Source of the DNA: Nymphalis io | Lineage: Eukaryota > Arthropoda > Insecta > Lepidoptera > Nymphalidae | Length of the DNA: 64,000 nt | Direction of reading: 5' to 3' | Assembly: GCF_905147045.1 (NCBI RefSeq) | Contig: NC_065892.1 | Location: 12,929,501 to 12,993,500, forward strand | In this document: piece after piece, positions 21,070 to 32,768 of the stretch | Layout: each line of letters begins with the position of its first letter | Position numbering within the stretch: the stretch's first letter is position 1 | The notes under the pieces: generated by a model | The model's database searches: none | What the model was told of the DNA's origin: nothing | What the model saw: the letters and a program-made list of their open reading frames with translations, nothing else | Made by a program: the position numbers and the translations under genes

Positions 21070-22910
21070 AAGATTCCAAATTAATTCTCGGAATATATAA
21101 TACCATATACCATAATTAAATGCCTCACCCAAGCTTGTGAGAAATCCTTGAAAAAAATACAATAATATCCTACTGGGAAATAAGAATACTATAGTATATA
21201 AGTATGTATTAGTATATTAGTATAAGTTACACACTTAGTATATATATCCTATAGCTGTGAGACTATATAATTCACGACTTCATTATTAAACGGACAGTAT
21301 CATTTCAACATTCGTATGTTTCAATACCGTCTTCCCTACAATTCAATAAAGAATTAAATAACTTCATGTAAAGAATACTACATCTTGTAGTGAGTGTACT
21401 TTTAATATGAATGTTTCATGATAATAACATAACGAGATAAATTATGGTTGTAATAAATATTTTTTCCGTGATCATTTTTCATAAGCCATGTGGTTAGCAC
21501 ATGGTGCTCACGCTATTTAGTAATTGCTTCGATCGTTCTGTGCTTAATGCATTACGAAACAATGTGGGAAGTCCTATTTTTATTGATATATACATGATGT
21601 TTTATTGATAAGTAAATAATTTTAGACATTAAAAATCAAAACAAACAAAAAAAACTACTACATAAATCTCGACCAGAAACTCAATACAAGAAAATACTCT
21701 TATCTGACATTCTTATTCACAAACTAATCAATATTTATCTTTTAATAAATAAATACCTTAAATATATATTTTTATTTAATTCATAGACAAAGTGATTTTC
21801 AAAAAGTCGTTGCTGTGTGCTAAATTGGTAATAAAAAATATATATAAAAATCTATTGAAAAAAATTTAAATTTTGTTTACAATTATATTGCACAATAAGA
21901 TGAACCCAAAATAAAATAAAACATCTTAAAACGAAATCAATTTTGATGTCGGTGTGACAGTCAAGTGTCGTGCGTATTCGCATCAATCGACTCATAAAAA
22001 TCAATTGCTCACATTTTCAGTTTCTGCGAGTACAGGAATCGTTAGTATTTCAATAGCCACCTGACTTAATCTAAAGATCAACGAATTCATCGTTATTTTA
22101 TGCACCCCAAAGATTTTATTTCTTCTATAAGGAAACGTAAAGTGCTTTGGTTCCGTTTTAATAAGAAAACAGGTAGAGTTTTTTTTGTATTCCACTGTTT
22201 TGTTGTGAAGTATTGTTGTTTGGTGAATATAAATATCTTTGACCGACTGCTCTAGTACAATGGACGTTCGAGAAGCTGTTCTTGATTATTTACTGGAAAT
22301 TCTTTCTTATCACTTTGAATACTAAAAATTAAATATGAAAAAAACTTTATAAATAACTTAATAATTTCATTGACTATAATTAAAAGGATGACAAATTTTT
22401 ATTATTGAATTTTTTGCCGGTTATTCTCGATAGAATCTATATTCCAAACCGGTGATCCCTTTACATGTAATATAAATATGTAAAATATCGATTCAAAAGT
22501 GCTCGAATAAAGTATAATTTGATTTAACACACGTCAGATATGTGTGTGTGAATTATATCATAGACAATAAAGCATGTTGTTGATTAAATTAAAACATCAT
22601 TAATCATACTAATCCGACCACCATATTTGTTACCTAAATTGATAAAAATTGGACATCATTAAATAAAATACCATTAATAGATCATTATGGTCTATTCAAG
22701 ATATGACAGCTTAAATACATATTATGTAATAAAAATGGCCTGAATCCTGTTTGATCTGCCCATACACCAAATTTCGCATTTTATATTTATAGTAAAATAT
22801 TCATCAAATATTTCTTAACCAAGCCTTGCTTACTTAAGTAACTTATACAATTTTCTCGTTGGTCTTGTTGCTAGTTTATTAGCTTATTATTATTAATTAG
22901 CTTAGATATT
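21070..22910. other. AT-rich spacer
   Basis: No gene or repeat family recognised. A 64-codon minus ORF at 22001-22195 lacks any domain. Confidence 0.4.
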
Positions 22911-23197
22911 GCTGGTGGTAGAGCTTTGTGCAAGCTCGTCTGGGTAGGTACCACCCACTCATCAGATATTCTACCGCAAAATATCAGTACTTGGTATTGT
23001 TGTGTTACGGTTTGAAGGGTGAGCCAGTGTAATAACAGGTACAAGGGACATAACATCTTAGTTCCCAAGGTTGGTGGCGCATTGGTGATGTAAGCGATGG
23101 TTAACATTTTTTACAAAGCCAATATCTGTAGGCGTTGGTGACCACTTACCATTAGGTGGCCCATATACTCGTCCGCCATCCTATTCTATAAAAAAAT
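22911..23197 (+). repeat. S2 retroposon, full length with A-rich tail
   Basis: Head GCTGGTGGTAGAGCTTTGTG to tail GACCACTTACCATTAGGTGG, CCATATACTCGTCCGCC and CTATTCTATAAAAAAA. One of the most complete copies, and it fixes the orientation of the family. Confidence 0.92.
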
Positions 23198-25276
23198 ATA
23201 TAAATCTGATAACTATTAGGAATGTTAGAATTGAAGTTGACATGTCTTATATCTTTCTCCAAACATACATACCAAGACATTAAACATACAACTTGCCTAA
23301 TATTAATAAATAAATTTTAATCTTAATGAAACTATACATTTCAAAAGAAACCATTATATGATATAAACTTTATATCTACAAAATATCAAGTTGAAGCGTT
23401 GCTGCATACAAGAAGGACAAACCAAGAATGTAGACCTCTACTAAGAAACTAGGAATAAAAAACTTTTGTACATCCCTCAAGTTCGATCTTGTATTATAGA
23501 CAGATGAATATAAGTGAGTGTGTGTGTGTGTTGTTATATAATGTTATTGGATGTGTTGTAACACAATGTTTATAACTTCCGATTAACTAATCATTCAATT
23601 TAATTTAGATCGATACATCGAATATGTTCGATTTTTAAATTATAATATTATTTTTTTTATAATCAGTCGACCATCAACTTCCCTTTCATAACTATAAAAA
23701 AATTAAACAAATTTTATATTTTTTGAGGTTATGTGGGAAGCTGATAACAGCAGAAATCACAATTAGAATGTATTCATATTAAAATTTAAAAGTCGAACAT
23801 GATCGATACACAAAACGGACCTTTTAAACAATGGTATAACGCGCTATGCTTAATTAAGTTCTACTTAAAGTACACATGAAAAAATATTCCGTCAATTTAC
23901 GTATGCAATTTACTGGCTTTAGCAAATAATTGAATTGAAGCGCATTTATTACGTCATTCAATACAGCCATCGCAATTCAATAGCCCTTATCATATATTTT
24001 CGCTCAAATGGACTCCAGAAACCTATTTACCAAACGATAGGATAACTATCCATAGAATATATAACGCGATATAAAGCTAATGATTTTATATATTTTAATG
24101 TTGGCAATTATTAACTTAGCATTGTTAAGTTTGGTTTTACTAGATAGGTAAATAAAGCCATATGTTTGAAACAGCTTGAGTAAATATTACATAATGAAAA
24201 ACAGAGCATAATAGATAAATCTTTCAATATTTGGCGTCTATTAAATATAATAGTTACATTTTCTCTTTTCCTTTTTATTGTATTTTAATTGCGTAAAAAT
24301 GTAAGAGCTATATAATGGGTATGCTTCATATCTTGATATTTTCAGTGGATAAGTAGTTGAAATGGTAACGAACGCCAGATGCACGCCCGATGCAATCTCT
24401 TCTCTTTGAGGACACGTTATCGAAAATTTAATATATCAACGTAAATTTGAATTTCACGGTACAGTCAGTCACCCTATTATTTATACTAAATTAAATTATA
24501 CCAAACGGTTTGATACTATTGAACAACTATTCGAAATTTTAAAATAAACTAAAAATTAATATACAGCAGAAATTTGTTGCCTGCCAATTAAACTAAGCGG
24601 TCCTGTGTACTCTTCGGAGAAATTCTAAATAATCCGATTGGCGGATAAAATTCTGATAACGTAGTTTTACGAGAAAACATGATAACTTTTAAATTAATGA
24701 ATGAAATTTTATAAAACATTCATCTCCAGTTTCTGAAATGTAGATCTCAATAGTCATTGGTTAATAGCGTCACTGCGCTAACGTTATCTACGGATCAGTA
24801 TAAACATTTCAGTAATATCACTCAGCTTAATCGAACCAACAGATCCATATTAACCTTTAAACCTTTACGTTATATATCTCAGTATCTGGTGTGGCTTTTA
24901 CGTATTAGTGTAAAAAATACTTCTAATTAATTACTGAAATGCAATTCCTGTATATACAGATTGTATGTTTAAAATTAAAATGATTAGGAAATTTTAAAAC
25001 CTTTCACTCTCTCATCTTGCCCTGGACATTCATTACGCTAATGGATTGCATAGGGACACAGTGAAGCTTTTGAAATGTTAATTTTTTAAGAGGATCTGTC
25101 CATTTTTTTTATATCCCTGTACATAAACATTTAAACTAATCAACGGGTCTAAATATATTGGATATTACAATTAACTTATTTCGCCATGGTGTATTACTGA
25201 ATTTTACCGAGGTCAAAGGACACTCAATTCATAATGGAATCTAATTAGGCAATAAGGAATCTTGTAATCTCGTAAA
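23198..25276. other. AT-rich spacer
   Basis: No gene recognised. A short (GT)n tract lies at about 23516-23531. Confidence 0.4.
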
Positions 25277-25587
25277 GCCGAGATGGCCCAGTGGTAAGAA
25301 CGCGTGAATCTTAACCGATGAACGTGGGTTCACACCTGGGCAAGCAGCTCTGAATTTTTATGTGCTTAATTTCTGTTTATAATTCATCTCATTCTTTTCG
25401 ATGAAGGTAAACATCGTGAGGAAACCTGCATGTGTCTAATTTCACCGAAATTCTGCCACATGTGTATTCCACCAACCCGCATTGTAGCAGCGTGATCGAA
25501 TAAGCTCCAAACCTTCTCCTCAAAAACGGAGAGGAGGCCTTAGCCCAGCAGTGGGACATTTACAGGCTGTTACGGTACGGTACGGTA
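25277..25587 (+). repeat. S1 SINE, full length
   Basis: Head GCCGAGATGGCCCAGTGGT holds an A-box-like sequence and GTGGGTTCACACCTGGGCAA a B-box-like one. The body runs through ATCGTGAGGAAACCTGCATG and TTCTGCCACATGTGTATTCC to GCAGTGGGACATTTACAGGC and the pentamer tail TTACGGTACGGTACGGTAA. GTAAA(T) on both sides may be a short target duplication. Confidence 0.92.
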
Positions 25588-25852
25588 AATAATCAATATG
25601 ATTAATGAAAAACGAACTAAAAATATTTGCACAACGTAGGGAATACCTCTCATACCTCTTTTCAAAATTATTTTTGATGTATGGCTTTTTATTATATTAT
25701 TGGCTATCGATTGTCTCAACCACAAAATATTATATATTCAACGAATTTAACATCTGATTTCAGTATTGTTTATGCGTTTATCAAAAACGGCAAGAAAATT
25801 TCATACTAACGCTTAATATAAAGATCAGAAAAATCCTGATATCCTAGTAATA

Positions 25853-25990
25853 ATATAAAAGTGAAATATTATAAGGATGGATGTATGGATCTTTTTTATT
25901 CTTTCACGCAAAAACTATTAGCCATATATGGATGAAATTTGGAATAGGGATAGCATATAACCTGACTGAATACATAGGCTACCTAATTTG
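25853..25990. mobile_element. Helitron-like/MITE-like fragment
   Basis: TATTATAAGGATGGATG, TCTTTCACGCAAAAACTATT, GATGAAATTTGGAATAGGGA, and ACATAGGCTACCTAATTTGA follow the order of a common lepidopteran non-autonomous element that I associate with Helitrons. Neither terminus is resolved. Confidence 0.45.
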
Positions 25991-27742
25991 ACCCCACGAT
26001 CACGCAGGTGTGGCCATGACTGTGTATGTAGAAAACTGTGTTGCAGTTGTCAGCGCTCACCTCGAAATCATTGATCATTATAATAATAGTCTTCTATAAA
26101 AATATAAAATAATGATATTGTTACTTAAGAAATTTTAAATATTTTTTTTTTCTTGAAATATCATCTCTTTATAACATATTGGTATTATTATTATAACTTC
26201 ATAAAGATGATTGCATCAAGGATATAAATCCTTTAAAGGAAATCCCATATCGAATCCTTCTCGACTTACTGTAACAGTGGAGCTCCTTCGGGAAATCCAA
26301 CGCATCGATTTCCGGACTTAAATGTCAATATACTTTCAATCCGTATCAAATATATTATTTGTAGAATACTCAGTGCGAGTTAAAGTATGGTAGAAGAACA
26401 TGGAAAATTCGATTAATATCGAATATCCGTATTAGTGACGGAGATAGCCCTGTAGATAGAACATTTGGGCTTTGAACGTTTGATTAAATCCAGTTATCAT
26501 CGCTAATTCACCTTTAAATTTTGAGGTAAACTCAACTCTTAGTAGCTTTTCTTAGGAAAGCTTTTCCGTTTTTTTTATTCCGTTGTTTATAATACAATAT
26601 TTTCATTAACATTTTAACTTGCAGTGCTTTTCTCTAAAAACTCACTTCGTACCTCACTCGTGAAATGTTGTAACCCAACTCAGTATAGTATAACAATTTG
26701 TATGCGTGTATTATTTAAATGTCGCATTACACTTTGTTAATCGGTGAGTTTCGCGTTTGTTTTTACCTAAGCTGAAATGTAAACAATTGTTTAAAAAGTC
26801 TCTATTGTTACTTAATTTAAATACAGACAATTTATAGCAAAACTTTGCTTATAAAGAGATTAAAATTGCTCAAAACATTTCTATGCTTTGCAGGTGAAAG
26901 TTGGCGACGTAAATTACGAGTCGCAATAAAAGCATTGTTGCGGGACGCCCCGTCGTCCCATCGTCCCGTTCACAATGTACACGTATTTCCCGGGACCTTT
27001 TTGAAACTGTTAGTGTAATTTATTACTGAATTTGAATTAAGTAGATGGAAATATGTTTACTATTCGAATTTCAAATGCCGTCACGTTTAACTGATGCTTA
27101 AGTTCAGAAATATTTGCTGACACTATTGAATGTTTATGAAATATATTATGATAAAACTGCCAATCTAAAGTTACTCAAATCAATTAGTAAAAATGTATTT
27201 TAAGTATAACATTAATGATTATAATATTTTAGTCTGTATATTTGTATTAAAACTGTACTTTTTCTGTAACATAATTTATTTTTCTTTTGCAGTTCCTCGG
27301 GTTGAAAAGTTTGGTATAAAAAAGACTGTTGGTTTTTTACGTCTATTGGTGGTATTCTGTTTATGCGAGGTAATTAATAGCTTACAAATAACTCAATGAT
27401 AAATTGGGTTAACACTATATAATTATAAAGTAAACAAGAAAATATGATATATATACATATACGTCGCGGATTCAAATGAATTGCTATGTGAATGGCCACC
27501 ATTGTCGTCCAATATGCGCTGGTGCTGTCCTGAGAGCAAGAGAACAAGAGACCAAGGGGGTCGCTCGACAAACGATCACACGCTACTGACAAATACACCA
27601 TTATATTTTAAATTTCCATCAGTCGGCTGCATAATATAATACCCGTCTTATATTTTCACAACGTGACGTCTGACAATCGACCAGCCTATTTGACATCACG
27701 TCGTATGGTGTTGCTATTCTAATAAGTGACGTTTATCTTGAC
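25991..27742. other. Spacer with a GC-rich block near 26.9 kb
   Basis: About 26880-27010 is repeat-free and GC-richer (TTGCGGGACGCCCCGTCG, ATTTCCCGGGACC) and could be a conserved element. The rest is AT-rich with no gene recognised. Confidence 0.3.
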
Positions 27743-27933
27743 TGAATACACATGTAACAAAATTTCAGTGAAATTAGACACATGCAGGATTCCTCACGAT
27801 GTTTTCCTTCACAGTCAAGCACGAGATGAATTATAACCACTAATTAAGCACATGAAAATTCAGTGCTTGCCCGGGTTTGAATCCACGATCATCGGGTAAG
27901 ATTCACGCGTTTTTATCCCTGGGCAAACTCGGG
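27743..27933 (-). repeat. S1 SINE, 3' truncated
   Basis: GAATACACATGTAACAAAATT through CATGCAGGATTCCTCACGATG to the head GCTTGCCCGGGTTTGAATCC. The 3' third, including the GAGGAGAAGG block, is absent. Confidence 0.85.
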
Positions 27934-28395
27934 TTTTTTGAGCTGAGCTACATCTAATTGGTATTTAGGAAAAGTTTTTTTGTAATTAGGATAATAATAG
28001 TCCGAGTTATTGAACTGTCAGCATCACCATATACGAGTCATCGTTGCTTTTGACGACATTGACGCATCGCGCCATTATATTATCCTTGTAAAAACAGGAA
28101 AAATACATACACATTTTTAAATGAATATCTACACTCTAGGAAGAATCTGGACAATTGTTTGACAGGAAAAAATGTTGGGCACGATTATTCAGCAGATTTG
28201 GAGAGTCCCTAGAAATCGTCGCTCGCTCAGAGCGCCCGAACAACGGGTGAAAACGTCGCTAAAGTAAAAAAAAAAGTATTGAAGAACCGTCGAATAGTAT
28301 ATCATATATAGCGAAAAGTGGTGATCCAGTGTAATTATTATTTAATTAATGTATTCTAAATATTAAGTTATAAAGATATGATTTTTTATATTTTA

Positions 28396-28667
28396 AGCTC
28401 GTCTGGGTAGATACCACCCTCTCATCAGATATTCTACCGCAAAACAGCAGTACTTGGCATTTTGTGTTCCGGTTTGAAGAGTAAGTGAGCCAGTGTAATT
28501 GTGTAATAGGCACAAGGGACATAACATCTTTGTTTCCAAGGTTCGCGGCACATTGGCGCTGAAGCGATGGTTAACATTTCTTACAATGCCAATGTCTATG
28601 TCTATGGGCTTTGGTGACCGCTTAACTTCAGGTGGCCCATATGCTACCGCCTACTACTATATAAAAC
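28396..28667 (+). repeat. S2 retroposon, near full length
   Basis: Starts at GCTCGTCTGGGTAGATACC (the first 25 bp of the head missing), then GTTCCGGTTTGAAGAGTAAG, GCGATGGTTAACATTTCTTAC, and tail TTCAGGTGGCCCATATGC, CTATATAAAA. The hairpin CCACTTACC is changed to CGCTTAACT. Confidence 0.88.
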
Positions 28668-29423
28668 CACAACCTATGAGTGTGTTATGTATCATATTGG
28701 TGAGCTACTTTTAACTTTAACTTTTAAGACTTAAAAAAAAGTTGAGGTACATGTTAAGCTTTATTACATTTGCTTTATATTAAACAATGTCTTTTATAAT
28801 AGATATGTGTAAAATTATTTCTTAAAAAAATATTTTTTATACACTTCCACAGAATAATTGAAAAGTCATATTTAAGTATCTTAAATATATCAGTTTTAAA
28901 TCAAACAGGTATTTTTATTTTCGAAGAAAGATATTTTAATTATTAAACATTTTACGGTTGAATTATAGTTAGTTCTCGCTTTGCAAATAAGTATTGTTGA
29001 ATACAAAACAAGTTGTACATTTTTATTGTCTTGGTATTTTATATACTAATAATAAATATTCATGTTTTCGTTTCATTAATAAATAATAATAGTTGTGTTT
29101 TTTATTAACATTCGTTGGTTCCTGGCTTGGCTTTGGTTCTGGATCCTATGGCACTTCGCAGATATCTTTTTATAATTAAAATTAGTATCAATACCAAGTA
29201 CAATAAAATTTCATTTAATTATCATATCGTAATTTTACTCTTGTCTTAATGTTTTTTGCTATATAAATTCTTATATTATCCATTCGGATTTATTTATTGT
29301 TATCATATGTTTTTTATTAATGACTTTTTGGAAATTTGGTCACTCAGTTGATACAAAATTAATAATAAGCATGCTGTAACTACGTGTAATTTAAAGTTCG
29401 ATTAACCTTGTTTAGCCTACATT
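28668..29423. other. AT-rich spacer
   Basis: Nothing recognised. Confidence 0.4.
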
Positions 29424-29490
29424 AAGCTTTTTCTCAAAAAAAGAGAGGAGGCCTTAGCCCAGCTGTGGGACAATCACAGGTTGTTACTAG
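29424..29490 (+). repeat. S1 SINE, 3' end only
   Basis: CTTTTTCTCAAAAAAAGAGAGG, GCCTTAGCCCAGCTGTGGGA and TCACAGGTTGTTAC are the last about 65 bp of S1, as expected for a severely 5'-truncated insertion. Confidence 0.8.
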
Positions 29491-29920
29491 CCTAAATTAT
29501 GTGTTATTATGTTGTAATATTGTAACTTTTGGTGATAGTTCGATATTAAATAAATAAATAAATATGTTGGATAACAAACAAATTTATTAATTTAAATACC
29601 TATATTAAATAACAAATTATAAAATGTAGGCACGCAAAATGAACGCTATGCTAAGATATTGTATTCGTAAATCTTATTTCCCTTTGAGCGCTGGCTAAAC
29701 GGTTTTGAATTTTTTCGCTACAAGAATATTACGCAATGGAGAGATTTTACCCAAACATTATCATAACAAAAACGTTCAGTAATAGCTTCGACACGAGTTA
29801 CGTTTATTCGTGTAACGACACGATAACCTGTTTATATACAATCGTTGCGAATTATTGCGTCACGACATAAAAATTGTCAGAAGATTTTCCATACTAAGTT
29901 AAATAGAAAACAGTTTGCTT

Positions 29921-29956
29921 AGTAAGCTTTGTATATCGAAATATACAAAGCTTACT
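29921..29956. repeat. Perfect 16-base inverted repeat with CGAA loop
   Basis: AGTAAGCTTTGTATAT (29921-29936) and its exact reverse complement (29941-29956) are separated by CGAA. Confidence 0.9.
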
Positions 29957-30334
29957 GATCGTAATCAGTGCTTATCAATCACCTTCTCATGTTGGAACCT
30001 GAGCATGGTATGTAATACTTTGCGGTGTGCTTGCCGGCAATGGCGCACGACTCCTGGTACTATTTTGAGTATTAGATTAATGGTTGCAATAAGCAGAACC
30101 CGGCTAATAATTTTCTTCGTCTCGTATTTTCTACTTGAGAAGGAGGAGATATAAAACACACATTTCACACTGAGGTGAGCTCCATCCAAGAAAACTGCCG
30201 TGAAAATGATGATCTAGAAAAATTGTTCTCCTGGGTGAGAGTAATGCGGGACGGATTTGATGTCCTCTCCTCTTATTAAACTTCTGATTTAAAAAATATT
30301 TTTTTTACTAATAAATTATAATAAAGTTATGTTA
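29957..30334. other. Unresolved stretch with a coding-like plus-strand frame
   Basis: About 30130-30281 is open in one plus frame (VSSIQENCRENDDLEKLF then SWVRVMRDGFDVLSSY, then stop) and contains CTGAGGTGAGC, which could be a splice donor. No domain recognised; it may belong to an old element interrupted by the LINE that follows. Confidence 0.25.
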
Positions 30335-30877
30335 ACACAAACAGCTTCACGGAAACTCGGAGTTCTGAACAAGGTGCGGCGTTTTTTCACGCCACAACAA
30401 CTGTGCCTGTTATACAAAACACAGGTACGGTCTTGCGTTGAATATTGCTCGCAACTTTGGGATGGCTCCGCTAAGTACCTACTGGAGGCCTTGGACCGGT
30501 TGCAGCGACGTGCAGTACGCATTATTGGCGACGTAAAGGTCACAAACACCCTTGAACCTTTACAATTGCGTCGCGAGATAGCAGCACTGAGCGCTTTCTA
30601 TCGACTGTATCACGGCGAGTGCTCTGAGGAATTATTCTCTCTAATTCCTGCTTCCCCCTTCCTTCTTAAGTCCACGCGAGCTGGTTCTCGATGTCACCGC
30701 CTAACTGTGACATCAATTCCATCGTGCACAAAGAAATTTGGCAACTCCTTTCTTTGTCGCACTACCAAAAAATGGAATTCCTTACCAGCTCACGTGTTCC
30801 CCTCCTCTTACAACCCGGGTTCCTTCAAACGAGTCGTGAAGAGGCATCTTGCGGGCCGGCAAGGCGGGGACGGCTAG
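30329..30877 (+). pseudogene. LINE ORF2 C-terminal region (post-reverse-transcriptase)
   Basis: The 182-codon frame is intact: ASRKLGVLNKVRRFFTPQQL, LYKTQVRSCVEYCSQLWDG, LDRLQRRAVRIIGD, FYRLYHGECSEELF, WNSLPAHVFPSSYNPGSFK, and the end KRHLAGRQGGDG. This block order (YKxxVRxxxEYCSxxW, LDxxQRRAxR, YxxxHGxCSxELF, WNxLPxxVFP) is the C-terminal region of jockey/CR1-group ORF2. The catalytic part is missing by 5' truncation, so it is a dead fragment even though its frame has no stop. The ATG at 30329 is fortuitous. Confidence 0.85.
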
Positions 30878-30986
30878 TACAGAACATTCTTCCCGACTGT
30901 ACTGGCCGTCGTCGCGTTTGGACTCTACTACCACTTACCATCAGGTGGAGTAGAGTCATATGCCATCCCGGCGCATATAAAAAAAA
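30335..30986 (+). mobile_element. 5'-truncated jockey/CR1-group LINE with structured 3' tail
   Basis: Only the ORF2 C-terminal part and the 3' UTR are present. The UTR ends in a hairpin (30921-30957) containing CCACTTACCATCAGGTGG, then about 25 bp, then CATATAAAAAAAATG. The hairpin and tail resemble the 3' end of S2. No clear target duplication was found. Confidence 0.82.
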
Positions 30987-31337
30987 TGTTAGTATGAGAA
31001 GTTAAAAAAATACATATTGTATGAGTAATATGTATGTTACAATGTACCAATTTCTGTATTGTACTGTTTCAAAAATTTTGTAATTACCGATTCTAAAATC
31101 TTTCCTAAATTGTTTAATTTAAGGATAACATTGAGATATTTTAATGTATCTCATTAGGGATGACTTAAAATATTGTTATATATTTCTTATGTTTGAGCTA
31201 AGCTAGGACTGCAATAATCTCAGACAGTTTAAAAATATAGCAAAGAACACATGCTTACCATTTTATGTAAAGTATATAATATTAAGTTTATTTTATTATC
31301 ATCTTTTTGTTTCATAAATATTACTATATTTTGTATG
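30987..31337. other. AT-rich spacer
   Basis: Nothing recognised. Confidence 0.4.
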
Positions 31338-31346
31338 CTGTACCTT

Positions 31347-31664
31347 GAGTGCCTTGTTCTTCTAGTGGCTTGATGTAAGGCTGCAGACCCGGAGGTCCTG
31401 GGTTCAATTCCCAGGTCGGGCCAATAAAAAGTTATTGGATTTTTCTGTTGGAAAATTCTCTGTAGCAACCCGGAGTCTGGAAGTTGAAAGTGTGTACACT
31501 CCCGTGCCTCGGAAAGCACGTAATGCCGTTATAGAATAGAGAATGCAATTGTGCTTGCGCACACACTTGTGCACTATAATATCTCCTGAGTAGTTGGTTA
31601 ATATCTCTTGAGATTGGCCATCGTGGCCGAAATCGGTCTGGAGGATATTATTATTATTATTATA
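31347..31664 (+). repeat. S3 tRNA-derived SINE, complete with target duplication
   Basis: CTGTACCTT flanks it at 31338-31346 and 31665-31673. The head is tRNA-like (TTCTAGTGGCTTGATG, GGTCCTGGGTTCAATTCCC, B box), the body has GCCTCGGAAAGCACGTAATG and GCACACACTTGTGCACTATA, and the 3' tail is (ATT)n. It is the reference copy for S3 here. Confidence 0.9.
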
Positions 31665-31673
31665 CTGTACCTT

Positions 31674-32572
31674 CATACATACTTCATACAAACATAATTT
31701 TCAAACTTCTATATTTTTCCAGGCACACAATTTTAATCCAAATTCGACTCTAACTCCATTAGTTTTGTGGATAGCAAATATCGTTACGAAACAATTTTTA
31801 TATAAAATTTCAATTTTATAGCGCTCAACCTTAAATATATTTTTAATGAATGGTTCAAGCTAAGCTAAAGCAAAAATAAAGCCAATTAACAAAGATCTAT
31901 TCAAAATGCTCGTCTGACTGTCTCGCAGGTTTCATGACAATTTTTAGTATAGGTTTTATGTACATATGTATTCTAAGCCAAGATGACTGATAACCTGAAT
32001 AGCTGGGCTGGTTGTGGCAGGTTTGGTGCTTGAGAGATGATATCTGGACTATGATTGGCTGATTGATTATGATAATGTCAAATAAATAAAAAATGCATCA
32101 TACAATTTAATATTTTGACTGTGTTCAAGATATAGTAACGATGTCGTCACGATATTATTTTAACCCATTTTTATTTCTCTCGAAATCGGATAATACGAAA
32201 CAATACAAGCCCTCAAAACAAAAGTACTGTATCGATTTTGTCTCATCTGACGTTCAATATTGAGTGCCTTTGTGTATTTTGAATATTCCAATCTTTATTT
32301 CTTTAGTCTTTCACGTGATTGCACACGAACATTTTTGGTTAAAAGTTTATGTTTTCGTAAAGACTTTTATTTAGTGAAAGAGTTTTTACATTCTGGATGA
32401 TGAGATCTTGATAAGGTTTTATTTTATCTATTATTGCTTTTATTGTTAATCATTCTTATCTTTTGTATATAAGATTTTTTTAAAGTTACACGTATTAATT
32501 CTTTAAATCGAATGTTTTAATTGGTAAGCTGCTATATATAATGATTTTTATAAATTACACTATGAGCGTGCG
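31674..32572. other. AT-rich spacer
   Basis: No gene or repeat recognised. Confidence 0.4.
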
Positions 32573-32768
32573 GATAACGTTGGTGTAGTAATATAAGTCT
32601 TAAGGTTCTGGTTTTATTTCCTAGATCGGGCAAAGTTATTAGATTTGATCAATAACTTCTCATTGGTGTTTAGTCTTCCGCGCCTCGGAAAGCATGAAAA
32701 TTTATTGGTCCTGTGCCTGAATATTCTTTCATTTCGGACGGTCGTCCTTTCGGATCGGAGAGGAGGAA
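32573..32768 (+). repeat. S3-related SINE, diverged
   Basis: AACGTTGGTGTAGTAATATAAG and GGTTCTGGTTTTATTTCCTAG (decayed B box), then GGGCAAAGTTATTAGATTTG and CCGCGCCTCGGAAAGCATG. The 3' part (CTTTCATTTCGGACGGTCG) differs from the other S3 copies and may mark a subfamily. Confidence 0.7.

Noticed and set aside
28499..28714. 71-codon ORF (and similar ORFs at 18704, 19830, 22871, 36263)
   Set aside because: These are translations of S2 retroposon sequence recurring at each copy, not genes.
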